In this document: positions 8,341 through 17,618 of the stretch, one piece after another
Numbering within the stretch: position 1 is the first letter of the stretch
Layout of the letters: the number at the start of each line of letters is the position of its first letter
Made by a program: the position numbers and the translations under genes
The notes under the pieces: model-generated
What the model saw: the letters and a program-made list of their open reading frames with translations, nothing else
Database searches by the model: none
What the model was told of the DNA's origin: nothing
Source of the DNA: Hormoscilla sp. GUM202
Lineage (GTDB): Bacteria; Cyanobacteriota; Cyanobacteriia; Cyanobacteriales; Desertifilaceae
Assembly: GCA_005518205.2 (NCBI GenBank)
Contig: RFFC02000034.1
Location: forward strand, 1-64,000
Length of the DNA: 64,000 bases
Direction of reading: 5' to 3'

Positions 8341-8742
8341 ATGATAATTTACCCATCGAGCCCGAGATTTGGTAAACTGAGATCTGTTGTGGGCGATTTT
8401 TTGGCATCATTTCACCCATCAGCTACTTCATCATTCACGTTTCTACCGGTGCAAGCTCATAAGTCCTGGCTGGCCTTGTCACCGCAGTCGTTTACCACCG
8501 GCGAAACTCCGGCAGCAATCTACCGAGATCCTGGCGTTATGCCGGTGGTTGCGAGGCAAATTGGGGAAATCTGCCCGTATATAACCCCCGATCGCCCTTT
8601 TGACACCGGCACTCAGAAAAACCTCGAAATCGACGCGCTCGGGGGGACAAAATTGCCCCCAGAATCCGTACCAACCGGCGGTAAATGGATAATTGTCACA
8701 GTAAATTTAATCCCCTCGATCGCCGAATCCTTTGCGGAGTAA
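8341..8742 (+). CDS. hypothetical protein, doubtful
   Basis: An open frame of 133 codons with a plausible amino-acid mix but no motif I recognise, no clear ribosome site and an odd position between repeats. It could be a relic of a larger gene. Confidence 0.2.
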   Translation: MIIYPSSPRFGKLRSVVGDFLASFHPSATSSFTFLPVQAHKSWLALSPQSFTTGETPAAIYRDPGVMPVVARQIGEICPYITPDRPFDTGTQKNLEIDALGGTKLPPESVPTGGKWIIVTVNLIPSIAESFAE

Positions 8743-9149
8743 GGCTTTTGAAAACTTAACAAAACTTAACAAAAAGGAATAGATCAAAAGTGATACATCG
8801 GATGTAGGATAAGAACTATGGCTACAGCGATAGCAAAGTTCGGATGTGTTGAATTCACGTCCGGCGATCGCCAAATAACGTTGGAGCCGACAACAACGAA
8901 AGATTAAGTTAGCCCGCGAAGCTTGCTTCGTCGCGGCTCAACTCCACCATTAGATTTTGGAGAAAATTCATGCTCAAAAAGTTAGCTTGTTTAGTTTTGA
9001 CAGTCCTTCTTGTCTTCTCTACGTCTGTTGCTACTGCTGATGCAGCAACGATGACACTTTGGGGCAATATTAACAAAGACGGTTCAATCGCTAGCGGTAG
9101 CGGAGGATTCACAATAATAAAGCAAGGAGCAGGCCAGTATAAGATCGAA

Positions 9150-10012
9150 GGCGTTGCACAATTACGGGATGATTTAAATAGGTACCGGTACAGAATTATA
9201 ACGTAGATAGTGCAATAATAACTTAATTGAAAGCCTCAACATTTCTTCGGACTTTGAGTAACATAATGTTTTTCTTTTTAATCCAGCTCGATAATGTCTT
9301 AATCGACCTATTTCACATTCAACACGGGTCATGTAGGTTTTGCTGACTATATGGTCAATATATTCAATAAACATTGGATAAACAGGCCATCCATCAGTAA
9401 CGTATAAAAAGCATTTTATAATATCCCACATAGGCTTAAAAGTTTCTGCAGAACGATCGCCTAATACCCATGTTATAATCCCTGGCTTGAAATGATTTAC
9501 GACTGTCCATAGCCACTTTTTATTCTTTTTTTTATTGACATAAGTATGCAACTCGTCAATTTCTGCAACCTCCGGAATATCGTAGTTTTCAGGGATTGAC
9601 GGTAATTCTTTAGCTGCCTGTTTTACCCAATCAATTTGAGTATTATGGCTGACACCAGTTATCCTTTCAATACCTCGAAATCCATTGCCATTAACGTACA
9701 TTGTCAAACAATTTTTCTTGACATCTTCTGAATAACCGCGCGGATAATAATGTTCGAGAAACTGGCGACGACAATCTTTACAAATTCAATTCTGTTTGCC
9801 GCGTCGGTGACCATTTTTATTGATGTTTTCAGAACCACATCTGGGACATTTCATGTTCGACTCCTTTAGCTAATTCTTTCGCCTTACTATCCATGATAAC
9901 ACATATTATGACTAGGTCGAAAACAAACATCATACTATACATAAATTCTGACTGTAAAATTGCAGATTATCATAATCTGCAATAACCCATCATCCCGAAA
10001 ATGTGCAACGCC
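9150..10012 (-). mobile_element. IS1-family insertion sequence, copy B, 863 bp
   Basis: The same ends as the copy at 1186 (GGCGTTGCACAATTACGGGA) in opposite orientation. Target duplication AGATCGAA lies at 9142-9149 and 10013-10020. It is 9 bp shorter than copy A, which accounts for the insertion in copy A's transposase. Confidence 0.92.
9174..9854 (-). pseudogene. IS1-family transposase with one nonsense codon
   Basis: Starts MKCPRCGSENINKNGHRRGK at 9854. Codon 23 is TGA where copy A has TTG (GKQN*ICKDC), then the frame stays open to 9174. A downstream start at 9707 would lose the zinc-finger module. The catalytic region is otherwise intact, including YVTDGWPVYP. Confidence 0.85.
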
Positions 10013-10215
10013 AGATCGAATTCTCTCCCGACTTTTTTAGGACCCCGGCCATTGTCGGGAGCCAAGTGAACTTCGGTAGCATAGGTCAATATCCCACTGA
10101 CAACGTGGTATTTCCCTTTGTGAACACGGGTTCTGCGACAGCCATTACCGGAGACAGCCAGAACAATCATCAGGATCGTGCCTTTGCCTTTATCGCCATC
10201 GGCGACGTGAGCTAG

Positions 10216-10737
10216 TGCGATCGCCCGCCGTAGTGCGAAGGAGTGGCTTCGTAGGCTGGGTTGAAGCATGAAACCCAGTGCGATCGCACCATGGGACCGA
10301 AGAGCGATCGCCCGAAAAGCTTCGGATATCAGTTTCATGCCATCGACCGCGCGATCGCTCTGGTCAACCCTCGAACTTTTCTGTGCGATCGCTTGCCGTA
10401 GGTTGGGTTGAACGAAGTGAAACCCAACCCCCAAGCATCGCGCAGAAAAGTAAAAGGTTTCCGTTTTTCGCTGCCGATGTTGGGAGCCTAGTGTTGGGTA
10501 CGATCGCCTCCCCAATCGATCGGATAGCAACCCGGAGCGCACATAGCGATTGCTACTGGAATGCGGCCAATCTTTAGCGGTCATCCTGCCATCAATGGGA
10601 TCCCCGGAGCGATCGAGCAGCTTGGGGGATGGAGAACTTCTTGGAGGGCGATCGCCCAATATCGTACAATGGATTGAGGTCGAGGGCGATCGCCACTCGC
10701 TACAATTCCAGAGCAATCTCTCTCATATGCTAACCCT
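10216..10737. other. intergenic, HIP1-rich, hairpin repeats
   Basis: Contains over a dozen CGATCG/GCGATCGC sites and two GGTTGGGTTGAA..GAAACCCAACC-type hairpins near 10255 and 10400. No gene is supported. Confidence 0.5.
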
Positions 10738-11059
10738 ATGAACGGCACAACAGTCGAACGTCAGGCTCTAATCTTCCGTTGTGAATGCGCTCCCCGATCG
10801 CGCCTTGCTGGAGCTTGCCAGTTTTCTGGATTATTTGCGTTACAAAAATACTGTGCCACAGCAAGCCGCCCGAGATAGCAGCGATTTCCTGCTGTCGATG
10901 ACCGATCTCGGCAATTCTGACCCACTCGAGAGCGATCGAGCAGAGCAGCAATTATTCGGTAGAGTCGATCTTCCGAAACCCAACCAGCGATCGCGCCAAC
11001 AACATCTGGACGGTTGGGTTTCGTACCTCTACCCAACCTACAACTCAGTTATAATATAA
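10738..11059 (+). pseudogene. DUF2281-like antitoxin remnant
   Basis: ATG at 10738 gives MNGTTVERQALIFR, then a frameshift near 10780 leads into NALPDRALLELASFLDYLRYK, the typical DUF2281 helix, followed by DFLLSMTDLGNS. The expected C-terminal motif is lost and the frame runs into neighbouring DNA. No toxin partner follows on the same strand. Confidence 0.6.
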
Positions 11060-11409
11060 TTTCCCAAAAACTCCTGTTGGTCGATCATTTCTGCTGCTGT
11101 TTTGATAGACATCAACTGCAAAAAACCCCGCAACTGTTCCCCGATCGAGTAGTTTTGTCGGCCAATAACAATTCCTGAATGTTTCATTCCCTGTTCTATA
11201 TATAGTTTATGCAAACGGCAAAAATCTCCGACGTTATAAGTATAGATAACGCGCCCTTGTTGCGTAGCCCAGATTAACTGTTGTTCATCTGGGCTACTAA
11301 GATTGTTAGCTTCTGCCGTGGTAATTACATCTAAACCCGCAGAACGTAGGGCTTTGACTAATGAACGCTCCAGGATATCCTCATCTAAGTATAAACTAAT
11401 TTGACTCAC
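11038..11409 (-). CDS. DUF5615 PIN-like toxin
   Basis: A 123-residue protein starting SLYLDEDILERSLVKALRSAGLDVITT, with TQQGRVIYTYNVGDFCRLH. The LDEDI...G.DV pattern and the acidic D in the VGDF position are those of DUF5615 PIN-like nucleases. It lies 2 bp after the DUF433 gene, forming a type II toxin-antitoxin pair. Confidence 0.82.
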   Translation of the reverse strand: MSQISLYLDEDILERSLVKALRSAGLDVITTAEANNLSSPDEQQLIWATQQGRVIYTYNVGDFCRLHKLYIEQGMKHSGIVIGRQNYSIGEQLRGFLQLMSIKTAAEMIDQQEFLGNYIITEL

Positions 11410-11411
11410 TG

Positions 11412-11699
11412 TTAATTCTCGGCTCTTTGTTGGGCTGCTAAGCGTTCATACTCGGCTGCTTCTGCTGCTATATCTGACTCGATCTGTTCTTGATTAGCAT
11501 AATAGTAAGCCAAAGCAGCATGAACCTGTGCTAAGGTCAAGTGGGTAATTTCTGCAACTATACTTGCTGCACTCATCCCCATTTTGTACCAAACAACAAT
11601 TCGTTGCACGGTAATCCTCGTTCCAGCAATGCGGGGGCGATCGCCGCATATTTCTGGAGTCGAGATAATTAACGTGCCAATATCTGTTAGAGTTTGCAT
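11412..11699 (-). CDS. DUF433 antitoxin
   Basis: A 95-residue protein with ISTPEICGDRPRIAGTRITV, the DUF433 winged-helix signature (RI.GTRI.V). The ATG at 11699 is preceded by GAGAGG. It sits between the DUF5615 toxin and an unrelated truncated PIN gene, whose stop lies 2 bp upstream, so all four genes from 12251 down appear to be one transcript. Confidence 0.85.
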   Translation of the reverse strand: MQTLTDIGTLIISTPEICGDRPRIAGTRITVQRIVVWYKMGMSAASIVAEITHLTLAQVHAALAYYYANQEQIESDIAAEAAEYERLAAQQRAEN

Positions 11700-11701
11700 C
11701 T

Positions 11702-12031
11702 TCACCTCTCTTGTCCCTTTACTCCAGTATAAACTAGAATGTCACCTGTGTCAAGGGGCATGGCTAGCTGCGTTGCGTCAATCAACCTGATATGAGCTAT
11801 AGTTGGCCTGATGTGAGCTTCAGAAGCAGTATATGACGCCAAGCGGACATACTGCCACAGAACGTTTGCGCATTCTGCATAGAATAATAATGGGACGTAA
11901 ATTTTGGCAAGTTTGTCTGCTTGCAGCAGGTCTATTAATGCGATCGCCTTATCTGACCAAGGCTGATTTATATAGAGCTTGATAGCAACATTAGCATCCA
12001 AAACGCACTCGAAAACAGGAATATCAATCAT
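11702..12031 (-). CDS. PIN toxin, truncated at the C-terminus
   Basis: The N-terminal half of a VapC-like PIN domain: CVLDANVAIKLYINQPWS with catalytic D, and YAECANVLWQ with the second acidic residue. After about residue 85 the expected segment with the third and fourth acidic residues is missing. The frame instead ends DILVYTGVKGQER next to the DUF433 gene. It is probably inactive and was likely cut when the DUF433/DUF5615 module joined. Confidence 0.7.
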   Translation of the reverse strand: MIDIPVFECVLDANVAIKLYINQPWSDKAIALIDLLQADKLAKIYVPLLFYAECANVLWQYVRLASYTASEAHIRPTIAHIRLIDATQLAMPLDTGDILVYTGVKGQER

Positions 12032-12251
12032 CGTACCCTCTCATTTTCCTTAGCAATGTGACGCTATCAGGCACTGTATGGGAAGGCTTCCAATGCCGCT
12101 GATGTATTTCTGCCAGCAGTTGTGTTTGATGATTTCTTGCTTCCAGCAATCTCAGGGCTTCAGCTATGATGTCATCTACCGTCTTATACTTACCTGTTGT
12201 GAGCTGTGACTGGACAAACTTTTCCTGTTCGGGTTGCAGGGTGATGTTCAT
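12024..12251 (-). CDS. ParD/CopG-like antitoxin
   Basis: A 75-residue protein, MNITLQPEQEKFVQSQLTTG followed by YKTVDDIIAEALRLLEAR, a ribbon-helix-helix antitoxin pattern. It overlaps the truncated PIN gene by 8 bp, the usual coupling for such pairs. Confidence 0.8.
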   Translation of the reverse strand: MNITLQPEQEKFVQSQLTTGKYKTVDDIIAEALRLLEARNHQTQLLAEIHQRHWKPSHTVPDSVTLLRKMRGYDD

Positions 12252-12596
12252 AATTAACTATACCAAAAACTGTTCAGTTGTACGATGCCTGTTTTCTCAA
12301 TATCATAGATTCTGTCGATCGGCAATAGTGGGCATCGCCCACCATCCGGTATCGCCATGCGATCGCCAAAAACCCTGATGCTTTACTCAATGCTAACACC
12401 GCGAAACTTCTGAGGACGCTGCCGACTGGCTAAAGGTGCTTCTGCTGTGGTCCGATCGCCGTTGGATACGCACGCTCATACTATACTACAATCTCTGGTG
12501 GAATGCAAATTTCTATATTAGCTGCTATCTAGCCTAGTATTTGACGGACTGATAAAATTGATATAATGAGTAAAGTTACATCTAAAATAGAAAAGC
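12252..12596. other. intergenic with fragment of herA 3' end
   Basis: 12379-12450 repeats 14184-14255, the last 70 bp of the HerA-like gene (coding PQKFRGVSIE), with a few changes. The remainder has HIP1 sites and AT-rich DNA before the next gene. Confidence 0.6.
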
Positions 12597-12941
12597 ATGG
12601 CCAGAATAGCCCCGGAGATTCAGGCGATAATTTGGGAATTGACGCAAAGATTGTTAGAGATTGTAGACGAAGCCAAGGCAGCAGAGTACAATTTATTGGA
12701 GCGTTTTGGAGAAACGGATAGGACGATCGTAGCATTGGATCGACTCACCGAGATTACAGCGCAAGCGACAGCGCGTTTTTCCCAACTATCTACTCTGCTT
12801 ATTAGGGTTGCAGAGTCTCAGCCGGTCGCTAATCGGGATCTGCTAAGATTGTTAGATGAGAGGATTGATAATATTGCTAACCGGATACCGGCCTTAGCAC
12901 GGAGTATCGAAGAAATTAAAATTGATTGGAATTTACCATGA
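12597..12941 (+). CDS. hypothetical protein, helical
   Basis: A 114-residue, largely alpha-helical protein (MARIAPEIQAIIWELTQRLL...LSTLLIRVAESQ). No domain is recognised. Its stop overlaps the start of the next gene (CCATGAGC), so the two are translationally coupled and probably work together. Confidence 0.55.
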   Translation: MARIAPEIQAIIWELTQRLLEIVDEAKAAEYNLLERFGETDRTIVALDRLTEITAQATARFSQLSTLLIRVAESQPVANRDLLRLLDERIDNIANRIPALARSIEEIKIDWNLP

Positions 12942-13120
12942 GCGAAATACAACAAATGCCTGACCCCGAAAAGGTGAAACAGACGATCGCTAAAGCCCAT
13001 CGCGCTTGTCAGGAAATGGAGTTGGCAGGTTTGGAGTTGCAAGAGGTTATCGACCAGTTGGAACGAAATATTCGCGAACAGCGTTTGCAACATTTGCGAC
13101 GTTTAAGACAGGTATCCTAG
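12938..13120 (+). CDS. hypothetical small coiled-coil protein
   Basis: A 60-residue, charged, heptad-rich protein (MSEIQQMPDPEKVKQTIAKA...LEQVIDQLE-type helices). The ATG at 12938 overlaps the upstream stop by 4 bp. Not recognised; a partner of the preceding protein is inferred from the overlap. Confidence 0.5.
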   Translation: MSEIQQMPDPEKVKQTIAKAHRACQEMELAGLELQEVIDQLERNIREQRLQHLRRLRQVS

Positions 13121-13219
13121 AAGATGCTGCGATCGCATTTTTAACGATGCGATCGCCCCCTTGTCGGATACGCGCGTGTCGGTTTTAACGCTCAGATATT
13201 ACGCAATACGTACCACCCA

Positions 13220-13414
13220 TTAACTAACAGAAGCTTCCTTGAACTTTCTCGCTTCTTCAGCTTCCATTCGGGCTAGGGTAGTCGCTACCTCTGCTAGATA
13301 CATGGCAATGTTCGCTCTATTTTCGGGATTCTTTTCGTGCCAGAGGTTAGTGGCATAGATCATAGCCAAACTGCGGTATCTGCTAATAGATTCATTTTCC
13401 TGTGCGTGATTCAT
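13220..13414 (-). CDS. hypothetical protein, 64 aa
   Basis: Starts MNHAQENESISRYRSLAMIY and is helical and charged. It begins 4 bp after the stop of the 111-residue gene upstream on the same strand, so it is likely an operon member. Family not recognised. Confidence 0.5.
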   Translation of the reverse strand: MNHAQENESISRYRSLAMIYATNLWHEKNPENRANIAMYLAEVATTLARMEAEEARKFKEASVS

Positions 13415-13418
13415 GGTT

Positions 13419-13754
13419 CTAAAGGTCCGTCATATCGAATGGTATATGTTGTACTATAACTCTGAGGAGTTGTCTTTCTGGTTCTAAGTATTGAAACCTC
13501 ACATCTAGCAACTCGGAAGCCAAAAGGGTTACCTCTTGGCTAGCAGACGGTGGGTTTACTGATTCGTGGAAGGCTATGGCAGTATATTGACCAGGAGGCA
13601 TATTGGGAAATTGAGCATCTGCAAATCGTAACCCAACTAGCTTGCGGTCAACAATGCTGCCATCCTGCTTGAGAATTGCTACGAATGCCATTCCGTCCAC
13701 GGAGGTCATGGCATTGTCGTTTTGGTTGCGAATGGTAATGAATATGTCTGACAT
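13419..13754 (-). CDS. hypothetical beta-sandwich-like protein
   Basis: A 111-residue protein, MSDIFITIRNQNDNAMTSVD, with LPPGQYT-like NMPPGQYTAIAFHE in the middle, a pattern seen in transthyretin-like or carboxypeptidase regulatory-like folds. The ATG at 13754 is chosen because the upstream extension is repeat-derived. Function unknown. Confidence 0.5.
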   Translation of the reverse strand: MSDIFITIRNQNDNAMTSVDGMAFVAILKQDGSIVDRKLVGLRFADAQFPNMPPGQYTAIAFHESVNPPSASQEVTLLASELLDVRFQYLEPERQLLRVIVQHIPFDMTDL

Positions 13755-14187
13755 TATAGCGGTTTTTACCCTCGTAAGGTACATCCGGAACTTGGTCGGT
13801 GCCAGTGATGGCTGAATGCCCATCGCTATACTGTACCTTATCTCACGAACAAGAAACCGGGTTTCTGCGACAATCTTGGCAGCATAACCGAGATTTGGCA
13901 AAGAAACCCGGTTTCTGGCCCCAACTCCTCCGCCCCCCGATCGCACCCATCCCCCCCAGGCGATCGCATCGGTTGCATCTGCCGTCGCGCCGGGGCACGG
14001 CGGTAATTACATACTCCATCTGAACCGATAATCTGTTGATGCCGTGCCCCTACATTTGGCGTTGCATATTTTGGGAATGATGCCATTTTTACACATAACT
14101 AAAATGGCTTATATTAAAAGTTTATAACTTTTAATATAAGCCCATCATCCCGTAATTTTGCAACCCCAAAAGTATAGCATGACTGCT
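13755..14187. other. intergenic with palindromes and a MITE
   Basis: Two AAGAAACCGGGTTTCT-type palindromes (13848-13915), then one unit of the GCCGGGGCACGG...GATGCCGTGCCCC repeat (13990-14057) that carries a MITE at 14058. No gene. Confidence 0.6.
14058..14167. mobile_element. MITE with IS1-like ends, diverged (copy 3)
   Basis: Begins GGCGTTGCATATTTTGGGAA and ends CCCGTAATTTTGCAACCCC, matching the ends of the IS1-family copies with several changes. The centre is a long inverted repeat, GCTTATATTAAAAG..CTTTTAATATAAGC. No target duplication is visible, so it is an older insertion. Confidence 0.75.
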
Positions 14188-15846
14188 TTACTCAATGCTA
14201 ACGCCACGAAACTTCTGAGGACGCTGCCGACTAGCTAAAGGTGCTTCTGCTGCCGCCCGATCGCGAATTTGACGATCTTGAAAATAAGTCTGCCACATAC
14301 CCGGGGCATCCAAAGTCTGGCCGCCATGACGGGTAAGGCGTTGGCGCACCCGACATAAGACAGGAGTGTTAACGCAAGCACCGGAAATAATCACTTGACC
14401 CTTAGTCAGGGAAGGTAATTCTTTCAGCAAGTCCCGTCCCGCAGCTTCCACTCCATGCTTGAGACTTTCCTGATCGACTGGGTTAACTATGCGCATCAGG
14501 AACTGACTCATGCATTGAGAAAGGACATCAGAATCTAATTTACCAGGACGTTGAGTAATCAGACCAACCCCCAAGCCAAATTTGCGACCTTCGCTGAGAA
14601 TAGTCCGCAGGACTGCTTTACAACGGGAAGGGTCGTGGGCGGGGGCAAATCTATGTGCTTCTTCCAGGAGAATAAATACCGGAAAAGGCAGATAATTCTC
14701 TGATTCGGGGGTAATTTTTTCTTTCTGAGTATTCATCCGCGCTTGATACCCCTGACGCAAAATCGCCGCACAAATTACCTGCTGTTCTTCCTGAGAGATT
14801 TCATTCATTTGCAAGACCGTGATTTGTCCCGGTTGAAACAAGTCTTTGGGGGCCAGGTGTTCGTAGGCATGGAAATGGGACGATCGCTCCAACTTTTCCA
14901 ACTTCCACTCCAATGCCGGTGCGGAAGAGCCCATTTTTTCATTACCTTCGTCATCAAATTGCCGATCGGCCTCATGGACAGCAGCAATCAAATCTTGGAT
15001 GTCCCAGCGGTATTCGGATTTCTTGTGTAGATTCAGGATACCATAGGCTTTGTGCAGGATCGATTGCTGGCGATCGCTCATAGTGGGCAACAGAGTCAAA
15101 ATATCATAATAATCCAGGGAAGACATGCGGATGCGCACGTCATCTGGCATCATAACTTTCACCCTCGGTGCATAACCATCGAACCCCACAAACCCTGGAT
15201 GACCGCGCATTTCTTCCAGAGTACCGTACTCCCCGTGAGGGTCAAAAATCAGCACCGCCGCCCGGTTGCGCGGGGACATTAATTCCTCCATCAATACCCC
15301 CGCCGTGTAAGATTTCCCAGAACCCGTACCTGCTAGAATTGCCAGATGGGTACTGACCAATTCCTTCACATCCAGCACCACGGGGACCGCATCTCCTTCT
15401 CGTAGCAATACCGAACCAATATGAGCGCTACCGATCGCGCCCAAGCTTTTCCGGTTGAGAACTTGCCGCAGATTTTCATCACTAGCAAGGGTTACCTTAG
15501 CACCCGGATCCGGCGTTTGTCGCGGGTTGACAAAGCCCAAAGCTTCGTGAAAATAGCCAATGACATCAACCGTAACTTCATAAAGTTCCGGGTTCTCGTG
15601 GGTGAAACCTACTAGAGATGCGATCGCCTCTGGACTAATTTGCGGGTCGGCAAAAATCCGGTCTGGCAGGTGGCCTATCAGACGCAATGCCGATATTTTA
15701 CCCATAATTTGCCGTTCCTGCTGTAATATCAACACCGAGTAATACACGAACTCGCCAATTTTCACTTGACGATTATTCGTAGTGATGAAAACATATTGAT
15801 TGCCATTCTCCCCAGGTCCTTTTACTGTCCCAATCACTTTTGTCAT
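14188..15846 (-). CDS. HerA-like ATPase (DUF87)
   Basis: A 552-residue hexameric-type DNA-pumping ATPase. It has an N-terminal HAS-barrel, Walker A AGTGSGKSYT (about residue 173), Walker B AAVLIFDPHGEY, the second acidic motif PVFILLEEAHRFAP, an arginine-rich region and LITQRPGKLD. HerA usually works with the NurA nuclease in DNA end processing or with nucleases in defence. No nurA is adjacent. Flanked by repeats on both sides. Confidence 0.85.
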   Translation of the reverse strand: MTKVIGTVKGPGENGNQYVFITTNNRQVKIGEFVYYSVLILQQERQIMGKISALRLIGHLPDRIFADPQISPEAIASLVGFTHENPELYEVTVDVIGYFHEALGFVNPRQTPDPGAKVTLASDENLRQVLNRKSLGAIGSAHIGSVLLREGDAVPVVLDVKELVSTHLAILAGTGSGKSYTAGVLMEELMSPRNRAAVLIFDPHGEYGTLEEMRGHPGFVGFDGYAPRVKVMMPDDVRIRMSSLDYYDILTLLPTMSDRQQSILHKAYGILNLHKKSEYRWDIQDLIAAVHEADRQFDDEGNEKMGSSAPALEWKLEKLERSSHFHAYEHLAPKDLFQPGQITVLQMNEISQEEQQVICAAILRQGYQARMNTQKEKITPESENYLPFPVFILLEEAHRFAPAHDPSRCKAVLRTILSEGRKFGLGVGLITQRPGKLDSDVLSQCMSQFLMRIVNPVDQESLKHGVEAAGRDLLKELPSLTKGQVIISGACVNTPVLCRVRQRLTRHGGQTLDAPGMWQTYFQDRQIRDRAAAEAPLASRQRPQKFRGVSIE

Positions 15847-16262
15847 TTCTATTCTTTTTTTTTATTTTTTACCAACTCGAGTAGATATTGAAAATGTTAA
15901 CAGAAAACTGCTGCAATGGAACTGGCGAGGGTCTATCATAATCCCATTTTATTAAATATCTTCCCGACTTGACTCAGCACACCGTTCCGGAAAAATCGGT
16001 CGAATGCCAAGATAGGAGGATCTGCCTCCAGATAATCATTCCCAGGGTAACGAAAATACAAGTAACTCGGGCTACTTATGAGATTTTGCAGGATAAGTTT
16101 TTGTTTGTCGGACGAGGGGCGATCGCGGTGGGCCCGAAATGACTACCTATTGGCTGACAGGCAGAAAACCCTTGCCCATTGTTAATTGCTAATTGTTAAT
16201 TGCTAATGGCTAAGTGAGATGCACCCCTTGCCATCTTCCGCCCATTCCCCATACAGTCTGAA
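15847..16262. other. intergenic repeats
   Basis: AT-rich upstream region of the ATPase gene. It then holds a GGGCCCGAAATGACTACCTA repeat with TTGTTAATTGCTAATTG runs (16125-16210) that recurs at 17120, 18105 and 19490. No gene. Confidence 0.5.
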
Positions 16263-16664
16263 TTATGATTCGATCCAGTTTTCCAGTTTTAATTCTCCTA
16301 TCCGTTCGTAATGACGAGTATTATTGGTAACTAAAATCATGTTGTTTGTAACCGCAACACTGGCAATCAGTAAATCAAGATTGGCAATTGGTCGTCCTAT
16401 TCTGCGCAGTTGCGATTTTAGTTCTCCAAACCGTCTCAGGGTATTATTATCTAAAGGGAAAACCGATAACTGCCGCATAAACTGTTCTGCTCGTTCTATA
16501 TTTGAAGCAACTCTATTTGAGTTATATGCACCAAAGTATAGTTCTGCTACAATTATAACACAGATTCCTACTTCTGCCCATCCTACTGCTAGCAGTCTAT
16601 TTCTGACTGAGTCGCGACCGTTTAGCCAATAAATGCAAGTATCGGTATCGAGTAAATATTTCAC
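16263..16664 (-). CDS. vapC: VapC-like PIN toxin
   Basis: A 133-residue protein, MKYLLDTDTCIYWLNG, with E in IIVAELYFGA, D in IANLDLLIASVA and LVTNNTRHYERI at the end. Full-length for VapC ribonucleases with the acidic sites in place. It overlaps the antitoxin gene by 4 bp (ATGA). Confidence 0.88.
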   Translation of the reverse strand: MKYLLDTDTCIYWLNGRDSVRNRLLAVGWAEVGICVIIVAELYFGAYNSNRVASNIERAEQFMRQLSVFPLDNNTLRRFGELKSQLRRIGRPIANLDLLIASVAVTNNMILVTNNTRHYERIGELKLENWIES

Positions 16665-16930
16665 GGGTTATTTTCACCACTGCTAATAGTACGACTGGCA
16701 TATATTTCCGCAATTATCTCTTCGGGAGTGCGCGTGTCTTCCCAACTTCCAAAAGTTGATAACAATGCTGATGGTGGCTCTTCTGTTGCGCTTCCGCTTT
16801 CCCTGTTGCTTCTTTCCTCTCGGATAGTTTTCCTGACGATTTCGACAATTATTGCTTCTAACTCAGCTACTGTCAGATTACTAATGGACTGATTAGAATT
16901 TGACTCGATGATATCTATTCCTGTAGTCAT
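16661..16930 (-). CDS. VapB-type antitoxin
   Basis: An 89-residue protein with a central helical segment (NLTVAELEAIIVEIVRKTIREE) and the C-terminal PSALLSTFGSWEDTRTPEEI region that likely wraps the toxin. It lies directly upstream of vapC with a 4-bp overlap. Its 5' end and upstream region are duplicated at 19140-19520. Confidence 0.78.
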   Translation of the reverse strand: MTTGIDIIESNSNQSISNLTVAELEAIIVEIVRKTIREERSNRESGSATEEPPSALLSTFGSWEDTRTPEEIIAEIYASRTISSGENNP

Positions 16931-17183
16931 AATACCTGCGGTAATTTGTAGTACATGTGCAGATTATCGGTTCGGGAGGTGGACATAGCCCCATACCCCC
17001 TATCTCTAGTATAGTCGGGTAAGCAAGTTTTGGGCCCAGATAATGGTCTCCGACTCCGGTCCTCGCCTGTAACCATAGTATAGCACCCACCGAACCATTC
17101 ACCAGGGCGATCGCGGTCAAGGGCAAGGGCGAAATGACTACCTATTGGCTGACAGGCAGAAAACTCTTGCCCATTGTTAATTG
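16931..17183. repeat. vapB upstream region, duplicated
   Basis: About 220 bp (with CCCACCGAACCATTCACCAG and the ATGACTACCTATTGG segment) recur upstream of the second vapB fragment at 19295-19520 and, in part, at 18060-18150 and 20600-20750. It probably carries the promoter of the module. The open frames in it are repeats. Confidence 0.7.
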
Positions 17184-17591
17184 TTAATTGCTAATTGCTA
17201 ATTGCGCAAGGAATTTTTTGACTGTGCGTATAGCTCGTGCCTGCTCCCCTTCTAAGGCAAATTGCGGATCCCTGGCATCGATACAGATGTCCTTTTCAGC
17301 TATGTCATCATAGAGAACGAGTGCAACAAAGTTTTCTGACTTTGATAGTTTTGCTACCACCAGAGGGAGAATTGACTTTCCCATTCGTCGAAGTTGTTCG
17401 TACTCGGGAAAAAACTTGTTACTGCGGGTATCATTGCTAAACTGGGCGGCTCCGGTAAACCACTTGTCCTTCCAGGCATTAAAGCTGTCTTCAAAGGTAC
17501 GCTGAATTTCAGTGTCCACTCCTAAAGAGAGCTTTTTAATAACATCCCGATCGGAGGATGTTAGAGTAAGGTCATGTTCTAATTCGTTCAT
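17184..17591 (-). CDS. hypothetical protein, 135 aa
   Basis: Starts MNELEHDLTLTSSDRDVIKK after GAGGAAAGCC. Contains NAWKDKWFTGAAQFSNDTRS and YEQLRRMGKSILPLVVAKLS. It follows the DUF7689-like gene by 27 bp in the same direction, so the two probably form an operon. No family name is offered. Confidence 0.6.
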   Translation of the reverse strand: MNELEHDLTLTSSDRDVIKKLSLGVDTEIQRTFEDSFNAWKDKWFTGAAQFSNDTRSNKFFPEYEQLRRMGKSILPLVVAKLSKSENFVALVLYDDIAEKDICIDARDPQFALEGEQARAIRTVKKFLAQLAISN

Positions 17592-17618
17592 TGGCTTTCC
17601 TCGTTCAGCGAGCAGTGT

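Larger units (their letters stand above)
8970..10215 (+). pseudogene. small secreted protein split by IS1-family element
   Basis: The 5' part (8970-9149) starts MLKKLACLVLTVLLVFSTSV..ADAA, a clear signal peptide. Removing 9150-10012 plus one copy of the 8-bp duplication AGATCGAA restores QYKIEFSPDFF in frame, continuing to a stop at 10215. The original protein had about 130 residues and ended ..DRAFAFIAIGDVS. Function is unknown; the mature part has TMTLWGNINKDGS and is probably extracytoplasmic. The insertion leaves only about 60 residues of secreted product. Confidence 0.85.

Noticed and set aside
9970..10716. 248-codon minus-strand open frame
   Set aside because: Arg/Ser-rich, full of HIP1-derived codons, overlaps the end of the IS and of the disrupted secreted-protein gene; no domain pattern.
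14188..15846. HerA-based defence locus (e.g. with SIR2 or DUF4297)
   Set aside because: The ATPase is flanked by repeats and short unknown genes; no nuclease or SIR2-like partner is adjacent.
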